From Candidatus Methylomicrobium oryzae (GTDB lineage: Bacteria > Pseudomonadota > Gammaproteobacteria > Methylococcales > Methylomonadaceae): a stretch of 64,000 nucleotides of DNA. How positions within the stretch are numbered: position 1 is the first letter of the stretch; every line of letters begins with the position of its first letter. Below, in pieces: positions 16,667 through 24,435 of the stretch. A model generated the notes under the pieces. That model saw only the letters and a program-made list of their open reading frames with translations, had not been told where the DNA came from and made no database searches. A program made the translations under genes and the position numbers. Location: the NCBI RefSeq assembly GCF_016745425.1, contig NZ_JAERVK010000010.1, positions 1 through 64,000 of the forward strand, in the 5' to 3' direction.

Positions 16667-16698
16667 CTCCCGGCGCCTGTATGTAGTAGGTGCCGGGA
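16667..16698. other. Strong hairpin in a 360-base gap
   Basis: 12-base stem (CTCCCGGCGCCT / AGGTGCCGGGAG, one G-T pair) with a 9-base loop. On the plus strand there is no T-run after it, whereas on the minus strand it is followed by TATTTTTTT and would work as a terminator, although no leftward gene lies to its right. It may be a two-way terminator for the lipid operon or part of the leader of the small frame at 16753. Confidence 0.45.
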
Positions 16699-16752
16699 GA
16701 CAAACGCTTCGGACTGTGGAGGTTCCGAATTTTTCACACTTCGAGGAGGTGT

Positions 16753-16851
16753 ATGAAAAAGGCTGAAAACAGAAGATATGCTGCGCTGAAACTCTTAGCG
16801 GGCGAGAGGCCGGCCTTCGGGAATAGTGGCTATTCGAAAAACCTGGCATGA
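16753..16851 (+). CDS. Candidate small protein (32 aa)
   Basis: Short frame starting MKKAENRRYAALKLL, basic and helical-looking, without cysteine or membrane segment. It is preceded by an unusually strong ribosome binding site (GAGGAGGT, spacing 4), better than those of most genes around it, and lies 55 bases after a strong hairpin. No family recognised. It could be a real small protein, a regulated leader peptide, or chance. Confidence 0.35.
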   Translation: MKKAENRRYAALKLLAGERPAFGNSGYSKNLA

Positions 16852-17012
16852 AGTTTGCTAAAGCAATGGTGCTAGTATATTAGTTTTTGCCGAATTATCA
16901 AGTGGAATTGAATTAATTCATTGTTTCTTTTATGTTGATAATCAATCAAAAATTTTAATAACGTGCTAAATTATATTTACAAATATTGATGCCCTTACGA
17001 AGGAAAATTCCT
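16852..17012 (+). promoter_or_regulatory. AT-rich region before the yceI-type gene
   Basis: Markedly more AT-rich than its surroundings, with several TATA-like stretches and a TTGATAATCAA palindrome near 16934. It probably contains the promoter of the YceI gene. No single promoter could be fixed. Confidence 0.35.
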
Positions 17013-17588
17013 ATGATCCGCTTATTATTTGCGTTGTTTGCCGCCGCTGTATCGGCCGTTACATCAACGGCGCGAGCCGAGACTTACACTGTCGATCCGC
17101 GTCATACCTTTCCGAGCTTTGAAATCGATCACCTCGGTTTTTCGATACAGCGGGGTCGTTTCAATCAGACCGAAGGCAAAATCGCGCTTGAGCCCGCATC
17201 ACCTGCCGGCGGCTCGATCGATGTCGCGATCGATGCCGCCTCGATCAGCACAGGCCTGCCGGAATTGGAAAAGCATTTGCGGGGAGAGGATTTCCTCGAT
17301 GTCGCGCGTTTTCCGAAAATCCTGTTCAAATCGAAACAGTTGATCTTCGACAATCAAGGACAATTAATCGGCGCCAAGGGGGAGCTTACGCTGCACGGTG
17401 TGACCAAGCCGGTGCATTTGGCCGTGGACCGCTTCCACTGCGGAATGAATCTGATCTCGATGAAAAATGTCTGCGGCGCGAACGCGACCGCGACGATCAA
17501 ACGCTCCGATTTCGGCGTGGACAAATATGCGCCGGCGCTGGCCGACGAGGTCAACGTGATCATTCAGATCGAAGCGATCAGGGATTGA
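17013..17588 (+). CDS. YceI-family periplasmic protein
   Basis: 191 residues: a Sec signal peptide (LLFALFAAAVSAVTSTARA) followed by a YceI beta-barrel lipocalin-like domain that binds long isoprenoid or polyprenyl chains. Family marks: YTVDPRHTFPSFEIDHLGFS near the mature N terminus and GELTLHGVTKPV. Homologues are reported in stress response and isoprenoid quinone transport; the ligand here is unknown. ATG at 17013 is chosen because AGGA lies 8 bases upstream; an upstream TTG/ATG pair (16986/16989) has no such site and would spoil the signal peptide. Confidence 0.9.
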   Translation: MIRLLFALFAAAVSAVTSTARAETYTVDPRHTFPSFEIDHLGFSIQRGRFNQTEGKIALEPASPAGGSIDVAIDAASISTGLPELEKHLRGEDFLDVARFPKILFKSKQLIFDNQGQLIGAKGELTLHGVTKPVHLAVDRFHCGMNLISMKNVCGANATATIKRSDFGVDKYAPALADEVNVIIQIEAIRD

Positions 17589-17650
17589 AGCAGTCCAGTA
17601 CGCAAGAAAATCCTGCAATGAACCGGTAGTTTTAAATAGTTAATAGTTTT

Positions 17651-17677
17651 GTAACAATTGAACTAAAATTATTACAG
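17651..17677 (+). promoter_or_regulatory. Inverted repeat, possible operator of the hydrogenase operon
   Basis: TGTAACAAT (17651-17659) and ATTATTACA (17669-17677) match as an inverted repeat at 8 of 9 positions with 9 bases between. It lies 24 bases before the hydrogenase start in an AT-rich promoter region, the usual place for a regulator binding site. It does not fit FNR (TTGAT-N4-ATCAA). Confidence 0.4.
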
Positions 17678-17701
17678 TTTTAAAGCGTTATCGGAGTTTT
17701 T

Positions 17702-18643
17702 ATGACGGCATTGCTTTGGTTGCAAACCGGCTCTTGCGGGGGGGACACCATGTCGATGCTCTGCGCGGACAGCCCCTCCCTGGAAGACCTGGTAGATGAG
17801 TATGGCATCGAAATACTCTGGCAACCGTCTTTATCCACGGAGCCGATGAAAAAACTGGATGCCTTGATCGAGGCCATCCTGGCGGATCGGCAAACACTGG
17901 ATATTTTATGCATTGAAGGCAGCATCATAACCGGACCGGACGGTTCAGGCATGTACGATCCCTATCGCGGACGCTCCAAAATGAGCCTGGTCCGGGAGTT
18001 GGTCGAGAAAGCCGAATACGTGGTGGCGATGGGCACTTGCGCCTCTTACGGCGGCGTTCATGCCGCGCCGCCCAATCCTACCGATTGTCTCGGCCTGCAA
18101 TTCGATAAGAAAAATCCCGGCGGACTTTTGCCGATCGAATGGCGGTCGCGCAAGGGGCTTCCCGTTATCAATATTTCAGGGTGTCCCGCTCATCCCAATG
18201 CAATGACCAAAACGCTGGCCATGCTGGCTTCCGGGCTGCCGGTCGAACTCGACCATTTGAATCGTCCGAAGGCCTTTTTCAATACCATGGTGCATCAGGG
18301 ATGCACCCGCATCGAGTATCACGAATACGATGTTGAGGACGCCGAGTTCGGCAATAAGGGCTGCCTGTTTTTCAATTTGGGCTGTCAGGGGCCGATGACA
18401 GTGGCGATATGCAATACCGAACTTTGGAACGGCCGCAGCAGCAAGACCCGGGCAGGTGTGCCGTGTTTCGGCTGCACTTCCCCCGATTTCCCCCTGGACC
18501 ACGATTTGTTCCGCACCGAAAAAATCGGCGAGGTACCGGTGCACCTGCCGTTGAATGTGGAGCGAGCCAACTATATGGCTTACAAAAGTCTGGCGCACGA
18601 AGCGGCGCCCTTGCGGGTATTGAATAAAAAGATGGATCCTTAA
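17702..18643 (+). CDS. [NiFe] hydrogenase small subunit, group 2 (sensory type, probably 2c)
   Basis: Electron-transfer subunit of a cytoplasmic hydrogenase, 313 residues. It lacks the Tat signal of membrane uptake enzymes, which marks group 2. Iron-sulfur ligands can be placed: proximal cluster C12, C113 (GTCASYGG), C161 (SGCPAHP) and, in place of the fourth Cys, D15 (SCGGD); distal H198, C201, C221, C228; medial C237, C255, C258. A non-Cys fourth proximal ligand is known in group 2a (Asn) and in the Ralstonia actinobacterial-type enzyme (Asp), as far as I recall. Ribosome site CGGAG at spacing 4. First gene of a four-gene operon with the large subunit (3-base gap), maturation protease and a cyclic-di-GMP enzyme, which argues for H2 sensing rather than energy gain. 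Confidence 0.93.
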   Translation: MTALLWLQTGSCGGDTMSMLCADSPSLEDLVDEYGIEILWQPSLSTEPMKKLDALIEAILADRQTLDILCIEGSIITGPDGSGMYDPYRGRSKMSLVRELVEKAEYVVAMGTCASYGGVHAAPPNPTDCLGLQFDKKNPGGLLPIEWRSRKGLPVINISGCPAHPNAMTKTLAMLASGLPVELDHLNRPKAFFNTMVHQGCTRIEYHEYDVEDAEFGNKGCLFFNLGCQGPMTVAICNTELWNGRSSKTRAGVPCFGCTSPDFPLDHDLFRTEKIGEVPVHLPLNVERANYMAYKSLAHEAAPLRVLNKKMDP

Positions 18644-18646
18644 AGT

Positions 18647-20185
18647 ATGTCGAAAAAAATCGTCCAAATCGACATGAACCGCGTCGAGGGGGATGTAGAC
18701 TTCCAACTCGAACTGGAGGATAACCGGATTGTCGACGCACGCTGTGTCGGTTCCCTCTACAGAGGATTCGAACAGATTCTCCTGGGCCGTAAACCCATGG
18801 ACGCTTTGGTCATTACTCCGCGTATCTGCGGTATTTGCGGCACTGCGCAATTGAATGCCGCCGTGCTCGCGCTGGAGCATCTCGCCCGCCTGCCGGTTCC
18901 GCCTGCCGCCATTCGCATCCGCAATTTGTGCCTGATGGCCGAGACGGTGCAAAGCGACCTTAGGCAATCCTTTTTGTTTTTCACCGCCGATTTTTGTCAT
19001 CCCAAATATTGTGGATTATCGCTTTACGACAAGGCGCGGGCGGCATTCTTACCGTTTCAGGGAGAAATTTACCGCGGCGCTTTGGAGTATTCGCGTCATA
19101 TACTGGAAATCATCGCCCTGTTCGGCGGTCAATGGCCGCATTCCTCTTACATGGTGCCGGGCGGCGTGACGACGCCGGCAAACAGCCGCCACCTCATCGA
19201 CAGCTTGTCGCTGCTCAACAAGGTGACGCGGTGGTTCGAGAAGTCTGTGATCGGGATGCCCCTGGACGACTGGCTGGCGCTCCAATCCGTCGATGAATTT
19301 TTCGACTGGCTGGAGGCGAAAGAAGCCCATGCCGACAGTGCCATAGGATTGCTGACCCGGATGAGCCGCGAGATCGGCCTGCACCGCTTGGGTTGCGGAA
19401 CCCCCCACATGATCAGTTATGGGGCTTACGACGATCCGGAAGATGCGGAAAATTTCTCTCCTCACCGCAAACGCTTGTTTAAAGCCGGTTTCCTGAATGG
19501 CGATACGGGGAGTATCGAACCGTTCGATCAGAGCGAAATCACCGAACATGTGCGTTATTCCTGGTTTCTTCCCTATCCGGGCGGACGCCATCCGTTTCAG
19601 GGACAGACCGTCCCCGATTATCAGCCCCATTCCGACCGCTATACCTGGTGCAAGGCGCCGCGCTATCGGGACAAGGTCGTGCAGACCGGGCCCCTGGCCG
19701 ATGCGCTGATCGACGGCGAACCCCTGATTCATGCACTCTATCGGGCCGAAGGCGGCAATGCCTGGCTGCGCCAGTTCGCCCGCCTGCACCGTACGGGGCG
19801 GCTGCTCCAGGCAATGTCGCAACTATTGCACGAGCTGGCCGCGCATCCCGGTGCTCCGCATATCTTTCCGCCTGCCGACAAAGAAATTCCCGACGGCGAA
19901 GGCTTCGGACTCGTTACCGCCGCACGCGGCGCGCTGGGGCATTGGCTGCAGGTCAAGGACGGCGTCATCAGCCGTTATCAGGTCATCACGCCGACAGCTT
20001 GGAATGCTTCGCCGAAAGACAGCGAAGGACGGCACGGGCATTGGGAAAGCAGTTTGATCGGTTTGACGGTCGAGGATTCGGACGATCCTGTAGAGATCGG
20101 CCATATCATCCGCTCCCACGATCCCTGCCTGGTCTGTACCGTGCATCTTCTCGACACGGGCAAGCGTCTCACCGTATGGCCTTAA
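18647..20185 (+). CDS. [NiFe] hydrogenase large subunit, group 2 (sensory type, probably 2c)
   Basis: Catalytic subunit carrying the Ni-Fe(CN)2CO site, 512 residues. Ni ligands: C61 and C64 (RICGICG) and C494 and C497 (DPCLVCTVH). Two first-shell positions are unusual: D16 in RVEGD where catalytic enzymes usually have His, and Q68 in CGTAQ where they have His. These are, from memory, the same exchanges as D15 and Q67 in the Ralstonia H2 sensor HoxC. Unlike HoxC, which needs no processing, this protein keeps a 12-residue tail after H500, and a matching protease gene follows. It is therefore a sensor-like subunit that still matures by C-terminal cleavage. Function as an H2 sensor is inferred. 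Confidence 0.93.
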   Translation: MSKKIVQIDMNRVEGDVDFQLELEDNRIVDARCVGSLYRGFEQILLGRKPMDALVITPRICGICGTAQLNAAVLALEHLARLPVPPAAIRIRNLCLMAETVQSDLRQSFLFFTADFCHPKYCGLSLYDKARAAFLPFQGEIYRGALEYSRHILEIIALFGGQWPHSSYMVPGGVTTPANSRHLIDSLSLLNKVTRWFEKSVIGMPLDDWLALQSVDEFFDWLEAKEAHADSAIGLLTRMSREIGLHRLGCGTPHMISYGAYDDPEDAENFSPHRKRLFKAGFLNGDTGSIEPFDQSEITEHVRYSWFLPYPGGRHPFQGQTVPDYQPHSDRYTWCKAPRYRDKVVQTGPLADALIDGEPLIHALYRAEGGNAWLRQFARLHRTGRLLQAMSQLLHELAAHPGAPHIFPPADKEIPDGEGFGLVTAARGALGHWLQVKDGVISRYQVITPTAWNASPKDSEGRHGHWESSLIGLTVEDSDDPVEIGHIIRSHDPCLVCTVHLLDTGKRLTVWP

Positions 20186-20186
20186 A

Positions 20187-20639
20187 ATGAGCATGTGCCA
20201 TATTGTTTGCTTCGGTAACGAATTGCACGGAGACGACGGATTCGGCATTCGCGTTTACGAGGCGCTGTGCCGTCAGGTTTGGCCGAACGATGTGAAGGTG
20301 TTCAACGCCGGTGTCGCCGGGCTCAATGCGCTCCGCTTTCTGGAAGATTGCAGCCGGGCGATTTTGGTCGATGCTTTAGCCAATTTCGGGAGCCCGGGCC
20401 AAGTTTATGTATTAAAACCCGAAGATCTGGCTGAAGGAAGTCAGGATCTGAGCGGTCACGGCCTAGGAATTCCCTACTTACTGGAGGCGCTTAATACGAT
20501 CCGGAAACCTTTGCCGGATTTTCTAATTGTGGGTGTTGAAATAGAAAGCGTCAGACCGTTCTTTATTGGTTTATCGGAGAAAACCGAGCGCGCCGTCATT
20601 GAAACGGTGCAGTTGATACGGGGACTTGTTATCGTATGA
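20187..20639 (+). CDS. Hydrogenase maturation endopeptidase
   Basis: Protease of the HyaD/HupD/HupW family, 150 residues, which removes the C-terminal tail of the large subunit after nickel insertion. Visible: GNELHGDDGFG (about 8-18, nickel-contact acidic residue), VDALANFGSPG with the second acidic residue, and SGHGLG with the conserved His. It starts one base after the large-subunit stop. Its presence agrees with the 12-residue extension after H500 of that subunit. Another ATG two codons downstream (20193) is possible. Confidence 0.9.
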   Translation: MSMCHIVCFGNELHGDDGFGIRVYEALCRQVWPNDVKVFNAGVAGLNALRFLEDCSRAILVDALANFGSPGQVYVLKPEDLAEGSQDLSGHGLGIPYLLEALNTIRKPLPDFLIVGVEIESVRPFFIGLSEKTERAVIETVQLIRGLVIV

Positions 20640-23284
20640 GTCCTCATAGTCCGAAATTGTCAATTATTCCCGTTCAATCGGCCTCTTTTATCTCTTCGGC
20701 CGATCCGCCGCGCTGGACGGGGCGAATCCAGTTGCCGGGCAATCGGCATGTCGTCGATATTCTGATTTTCGAGATTCTCGGCGAGTTCAAGGCCTTTCCC
20801 GCTTTCTGCCCCCATCAAGGCGTCAATCTGACGCACTGCCCATTGGTCAGCGAAAGAATGCTGGTCTGCCCCGGCCACCAACTGTGCATTGAAGCGCTGA
20901 ATGACACGCACAGCTATCACGTGGAAAAAGTCGAGGGCAGATTCGTGGTGATCCTGATCGAAGAAGGTCCCATCGATCAAAACGCCCCGATTTTCGGCGA
21001 CCAGCATTCCTTGGCGCTGGAACGGATGCGCGAAGAGATCGAACAACTGCGGATGGCCAATTTGAAGCAGGAGAGGCAAATTCTTGTCATCACCCGCAGC
21101 ATGGATGCCATGCTCAGCGAATCGGAGCAGCAAAAGCAGAAATTCAAGGAAAGGGCAGAGCAGGAGAAAGCGTTTGCACGCTTCGTCAACCGCATTCTGG
21201 ATACCATGGACGATCTGGTGTTTTTCTTTGATAAAAAAGGCCGAATTCGCCGGATCAATACAGCCGTGGAGCGCGAGCTAGGGTTTACCGAGGCCGATTT
21301 GGCGGCGAGCTGCATCGACGATTTGCTGCCTGCCGCCGATCGCCGTCATCTTGCCGATTGTCTCCCCATACTGCCATGGTCGGTGCATTCGGTCGTGATG
21401 GAAACCATTCGGCTGAACGGCTGTTACAGCGGCGAACACGGACTGTTGAGCAAACATCTCGATAATACCCAAGCGGTCTATTGGCTAAAAAGCAGTGTAT
21501 TGCATTCGGAACAAGGAAAATTGGAAGGCGCCGTCATTACCGCGCTGAATATTACCGAGCTGAAAGCGCGGGAAATGCGTCTACGGCTGAGCAGCAAAGT
21601 ATTCGACAAATGCAGCGAAGCGATTTTTATCACCGATCCCCAAGGCACCATTCAGGAGGTGAATGACGCGTTCTGCGAGATTACCGGTTATGAGCGGGCC
21701 GAGGTCCTGGGTCAGAATACTCGCCTGCTGAAATCGAACATGCATGATCAGGCATTTTACAAACAGCTGTGGCAATCCTTATTAAATCACGGATACTGGA
21801 GAGGCGAAATCTGGGATCGCCGAAAAAACGGTGAATTATGCCCGATGCTTGCGAGCATCAACGCCGTTTATGACGACCAGAACCAGCTCATGCATTATGT
21901 GGCGGTTTGCGCCGATATCAGCCAGCAAAAACAGACAGAGCAGCAACTTCAGCAGCTTGCCTATTACGATGCCCTGACTCAGCTTCCCAACCGGGCCTTA
22001 TTCAAGGACAGGCTGGAGCATGAAATTCGGGTGGCTCAGCGCAGCCATACCCGTCTGGCGGTTTTTTTTCTTGATCTTGACCATTTCAAAAACGTTAACG
22101 ATACGCTCGGGCACTGGGTAGGCGATTATCTGCTGAAAATTATCGCCAGCCGGATACAACGCTGCCTGAGGGAGTCGGATACGATCTCGCGTTTGGGGGG
22201 AGATGAGTTCACCATCATTCTTCCCGGCCTGATAGGAATCGCCGATTCGACAGAGCTGGCCCAGCGTTTGAACGACGAGGTGCAAAAGCCGATAGAGATT
22301 GCCGAACATGCCATACATGTCAGCACCAGCATCGGTATTGCCGTGTTTCCGGATGACGGCAATGATTTCCATACTTTGACCAAGCATGCGGATACCGCCA
22401 TGTACGCTTCCAAAGCCAAAGGACGCGGACAATTTCAATATTTCGAAGCGGGTATGAATGAAGCGGCGCACCAAAGATTGCTATTGGAGAATGCGCTGAG
22501 GCTGGCGATCGAGCAGGAAGATTTTCAGCTGCATTACCAGCTTAAGGTGGGAGGCTCCCTTGAACGTATTGCCGGTGCGGAAGCATTAATTCGCTGGAAA
22601 CGGCCCGGTTTCGGAATGATGCCTCCGGATCGTTTTATTTCTGTTGCAGAGGAAACGGGACTGATTATTCCGCTGGGGGCCTGGATACTTAGAATGGCCT
22701 GCCTTCAAGCCAAAGCATGGAAAGACAAAATTGCGGGGTTCAGGATTGCTGTCAATCTCTCTCCGCGGCAATTGCTGGATGACGACTTTATTTCGATTCT
22801 GGACCGCATACTGACAGAAACCGGAACGAGTCCCGAATGGATCGAGCTGGAAGTCACCGAGAGCCTGATCATGCATGACATCGATAAGGCGTGCGAACGA
22901 TTATGCCAAATCCGCAACCGCGGCATTCGCATCGCGATGGACGATTTCGGGACGGGTTATTCGTCTTTGTCCTATTTGCAAAAATTGCCTCTCCAAGTGC
23001 TCAAAATAGACCGCTCGTTCGTTCAGGCCTATACCGGCGACCCGACTTCGAGCGAGGCGATATTCATCAAAACCATCATCGCTTTAGGGCATAGCCTGAA
23101 TATGACGGTGGTTGCCGAAGGGGTGGAAAACGAATCCCAATTGGCTGTGCTTAAAGCACACGGCTGCGACGAGTTTCAAGGTTACTATTTCTCGCCCCCG
23201 CTTCCGGCGGATGAGTTCGAAAGGCTCTGGCTTGATCCGAATAAACACCCGATGGCTTTCTCGGAGTCTTTAAATAACGATTAG
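20636..23284 (+). CDS. Rieske-PAS-PAS-GGDEF-EAL cyclic-di-GMP enzyme
   Basis: Proposed output protein of the hydrogenase operon, 882 residues, soluble. Domains: Rieske [2Fe-2S] (about 10-105; ligands C58, H60, C78, H81 as CPH and CPGH), coiled-coil linker (about 118-185), PAS (about 190-310), PAS (about 315-430), GGDEF (about 435-600) and EAL (about 615-870). GGDEF is intact at 521-525 with an inhibitory RxxD at 512-515 (RESD). EAL is intact (E649-A650-L651, plus NLSPRQ, DDFGTGYSS, LKIDRSF, AEGVE). Both synthesis and breakdown of cyclic-di-GMP are thus possible. The start overlaps the protease stop (ATGA). Group 2c hydrogenases have been noted near cyclic-di-GMP enzymes, and the group 2a Huc system uses a small Rieske-type protein; a direct fusion gives an electron route from H2 to the signalling domains. 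That route is inference. Confidence 0.92.
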   Translation: MSPHSPKLSIIPVQSASFISSADPPRWTGRIQLPGNRHVVDILIFEILGEFKAFPAFCPHQGVNLTHCPLVSERMLVCPGHQLCIEALNDTHSYHVEKVEGRFVVILIEEGPIDQNAPIFGDQHSLALERMREEIEQLRMANLKQERQILVITRSMDAMLSESEQQKQKFKERAEQEKAFARFVNRILDTMDDLVFFFDKKGRIRRINTAVERELGFTEADLAASCIDDLLPAADRRHLADCLPILPWSVHSVVMETIRLNGCYSGEHGLLSKHLDNTQAVYWLKSSVLHSEQGKLEGAVITALNITELKAREMRLRLSSKVFDKCSEAIFITDPQGTIQEVNDAFCEITGYERAEVLGQNTRLLKSNMHDQAFYKQLWQSLLNHGYWRGEIWDRRKNGELCPMLASINAVYDDQNQLMHYVAVCADISQQKQTEQQLQQLAYYDALTQLPNRALFKDRLEHEIRVAQRSHTRLAVFFLDLDHFKNVNDTLGHWVGDYLLKIIASRIQRCLRESDTISRLGGDEFTIILPGLIGIADSTELAQRLNDEVQKPIEIAEHAIHVSTSIGIAVFPDDGNDFHTLTKHADTAMYASKAKGRGQFQYFEAGMNEAAHQRLLLENALRLAIEQEDFQLHYQLKVGGSLERIAGAEALIRWKRPGFGMMPPDRFISVAEETGLIIPLGAWILRMACLQAKAWKDKIAGFRIAVNLSPRQLLDDDFISILDRILTETGTSPEWIELEVTESLIMHDIDKACERLCQIRNRGIRIAMDDFGTGYSSLSYLQKLPLQVLKIDRSFVQAYTGDPTSSEAIFIKTIIALGHSLNMTVVAEGVENESQLAVLKAHGCDEFQGYYFSPPLPADEFERLWLDPNKHPMAFSESLNND

Positions 23285-23611
23285 GTCCTTGATTTTCATG
23301 TCGATCCCTTGGACAAGTTCAACACGCAGGCTGCCGCAATGCGTGCAGGGGCTGTAGAGCGATTCCATTTCCGAGCGTTCGCCGCACTGCCGGCAAATCC
23401 CCGCGCCCTGGATTTCCAAAATCACCAGCTCGGCATTTTCCGCCAGCGAATCTTTCATGACGGTATCGAAACAGAATCGAAGGGCGGCCGTTTCTACGCA
23501 GGCTAACCGGCCTATTTCCAAGGTGACTTGGGTGACCTTGCTGAATTTGTGTTCCAGCGCTTGCTCTTCGAGCGTTTCCCGCACGCTCCATAGGAGGGAC
23601 AGTTCGTGCAT
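23270..23611 (-). CDS. hypA: Hydrogenase nickel incorporation protein HypA
   Basis: Nickel chaperone for hydrogenase assembly, 113 residues. The N terminus MHELSL holds the nickel-binding His2 and Glu3. The zinc site is C73-x2-C76 ... C89-x2-C92. The gene converges on the Rieske-GGDEF-EAL gene and overlaps it by 15 bases. hypB, hypC, hypD, hypE and hypF are not in the window, so the remaining maturation set must be elsewhere. Placement next to this hydrogenase suggests dedicated service to it. Confidence 0.95.
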   Translation of the reverse strand: MHELSLLWSVRETLEEQALEHKFSKVTQVTLEIGRLACVETAALRFCFDTVMKDSLAENAELVILEIQGAGICRQCGERSEMESLYSPCTHCGSLRVELVQGIDMKIKDLIVI

Positions 23612-23746
23612 AACGGATGCTGTGGCCTGCTTCGGCGATTTTAACCGAGCAGGCCAAGGTATAACCTAAAAACCAAAATGCCTGGCGCAGGCGTTTCGAG
23701 GTGCTGCTCGGCCGAAATTTCTGCGAGCGATTCGGAGAAACGGATG

Positions 23747-24046
23747 TCAGGTTTTTTGCTTCTGTTTCAGTTCGTATGCCGCCAACTGTTCAGGCGTCGC
23801 CTCTTTCTGGTATTTTTCGCGCCATTCCGGATAAGGCATGCCGTAGACTATTCGGCGCGCTTGCTCGTAATCGACCGATTCGCCGCGTTCCTGGGCGGCT
23901 GCCGCGTACCACTTGGCCAGGCAGTTTCGGCAAAAGTCCGCCAGAATCATCAGATCGATATTCTGCGCTTCGGTGTGCTGTTGAAAATGGTCGAGCAGGC
24001 GCCTGAAAACGGCAGCTTCGATTTCTGTCTGAGTTTGTTTGTCCAT
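23747..24046 (-). CDS. DUF1244-family protein
   Basis: 99-residue soluble protein starting MDKQTQTEIEAAVFRRLL. The pattern (AAVFRRLLDHF, VQNIDLM-like segment, LADFCRNCLAKW, YGMPYPEW) fits DUF1244, a small all-helical family widespread in proteobacteria and of unknown function. The ATG at 24046 is preferred; the frame is open 20 codons further but that part has no likeness to the family. Confidence 0.8.
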   Translation of the reverse strand: MDKQTQTEIEAAVFRRLLDHFQQHTEAQNIDLMILADFCRNCLAKWYAAAAQERGESVDYEQARRIVYGMPYPEWREKYQKEATPEQLAAYELKQKQKT

Positions 24047-24435
24047 GAGTGTTCCCGCATAATCCGCTTCCCATTTTATCAGAAGCAAAAGCCGAATGAT
24101 GTACATTTGACGGAGTCATCATTATAATACCAGCCCAATTCCTGATGGACTGAACAGTCCACTTCAACGGAACCTGCAAGTTCCTGCTTCAACAGCACAG
24201 GTTGCTGCGGCGGCTTACGCTGTTTTAACTATTTTCCGGCAGCGGATACGACTACAAAAAGCCGAAGCTGAGGGAACCGTTTTACACCGGCGAGAATCCA
24301 TCCTGAGACCGGGCTTGAATTTCTCAGTAGCGCCCCCATTACAAAACCATTGGAGGCTTGTCCGGAGATGGACGAATCATCAGAGATTACCCACAATAAC
24401 AACTATCATATCGCGCCCTCCATCGCATCAGACGC
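24047..24435. other. 389-base gap without recognisable gene
   Basis: I see no open frame with a ribosome site. A small hairpin (TGGACTG-AA-CAGTCCA, near 24143-24158) and some imperfect repeats are present, which may be part of the leader of yciB. I tested by eye for FMN, cobalamin and cyclic-di-GMP riboswitch signatures and found none. Confidence 0.3.

Noticed and set aside
16753-16851. Small frame as a PQQ or methanobactin precursor
   Set aside because: It has no Glu-x3-Tyr core as in PqqA and no cysteines as in methanobactin precursors, and no matching biosynthetic genes are near.
17651-17677. FNR-type or sigma-54 signals before the hydrogenase
   Set aside because: Neither TTGAT-N4-ATCAA nor a GG-N10-GC pair with suitable flanks was found; only the TGTAACAAT inverted repeat remains.
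24047-24435. Riboswitch or broken gene before yciB
   Set aside because: No known riboswitch signature and no frame with protein likeness could be seen.
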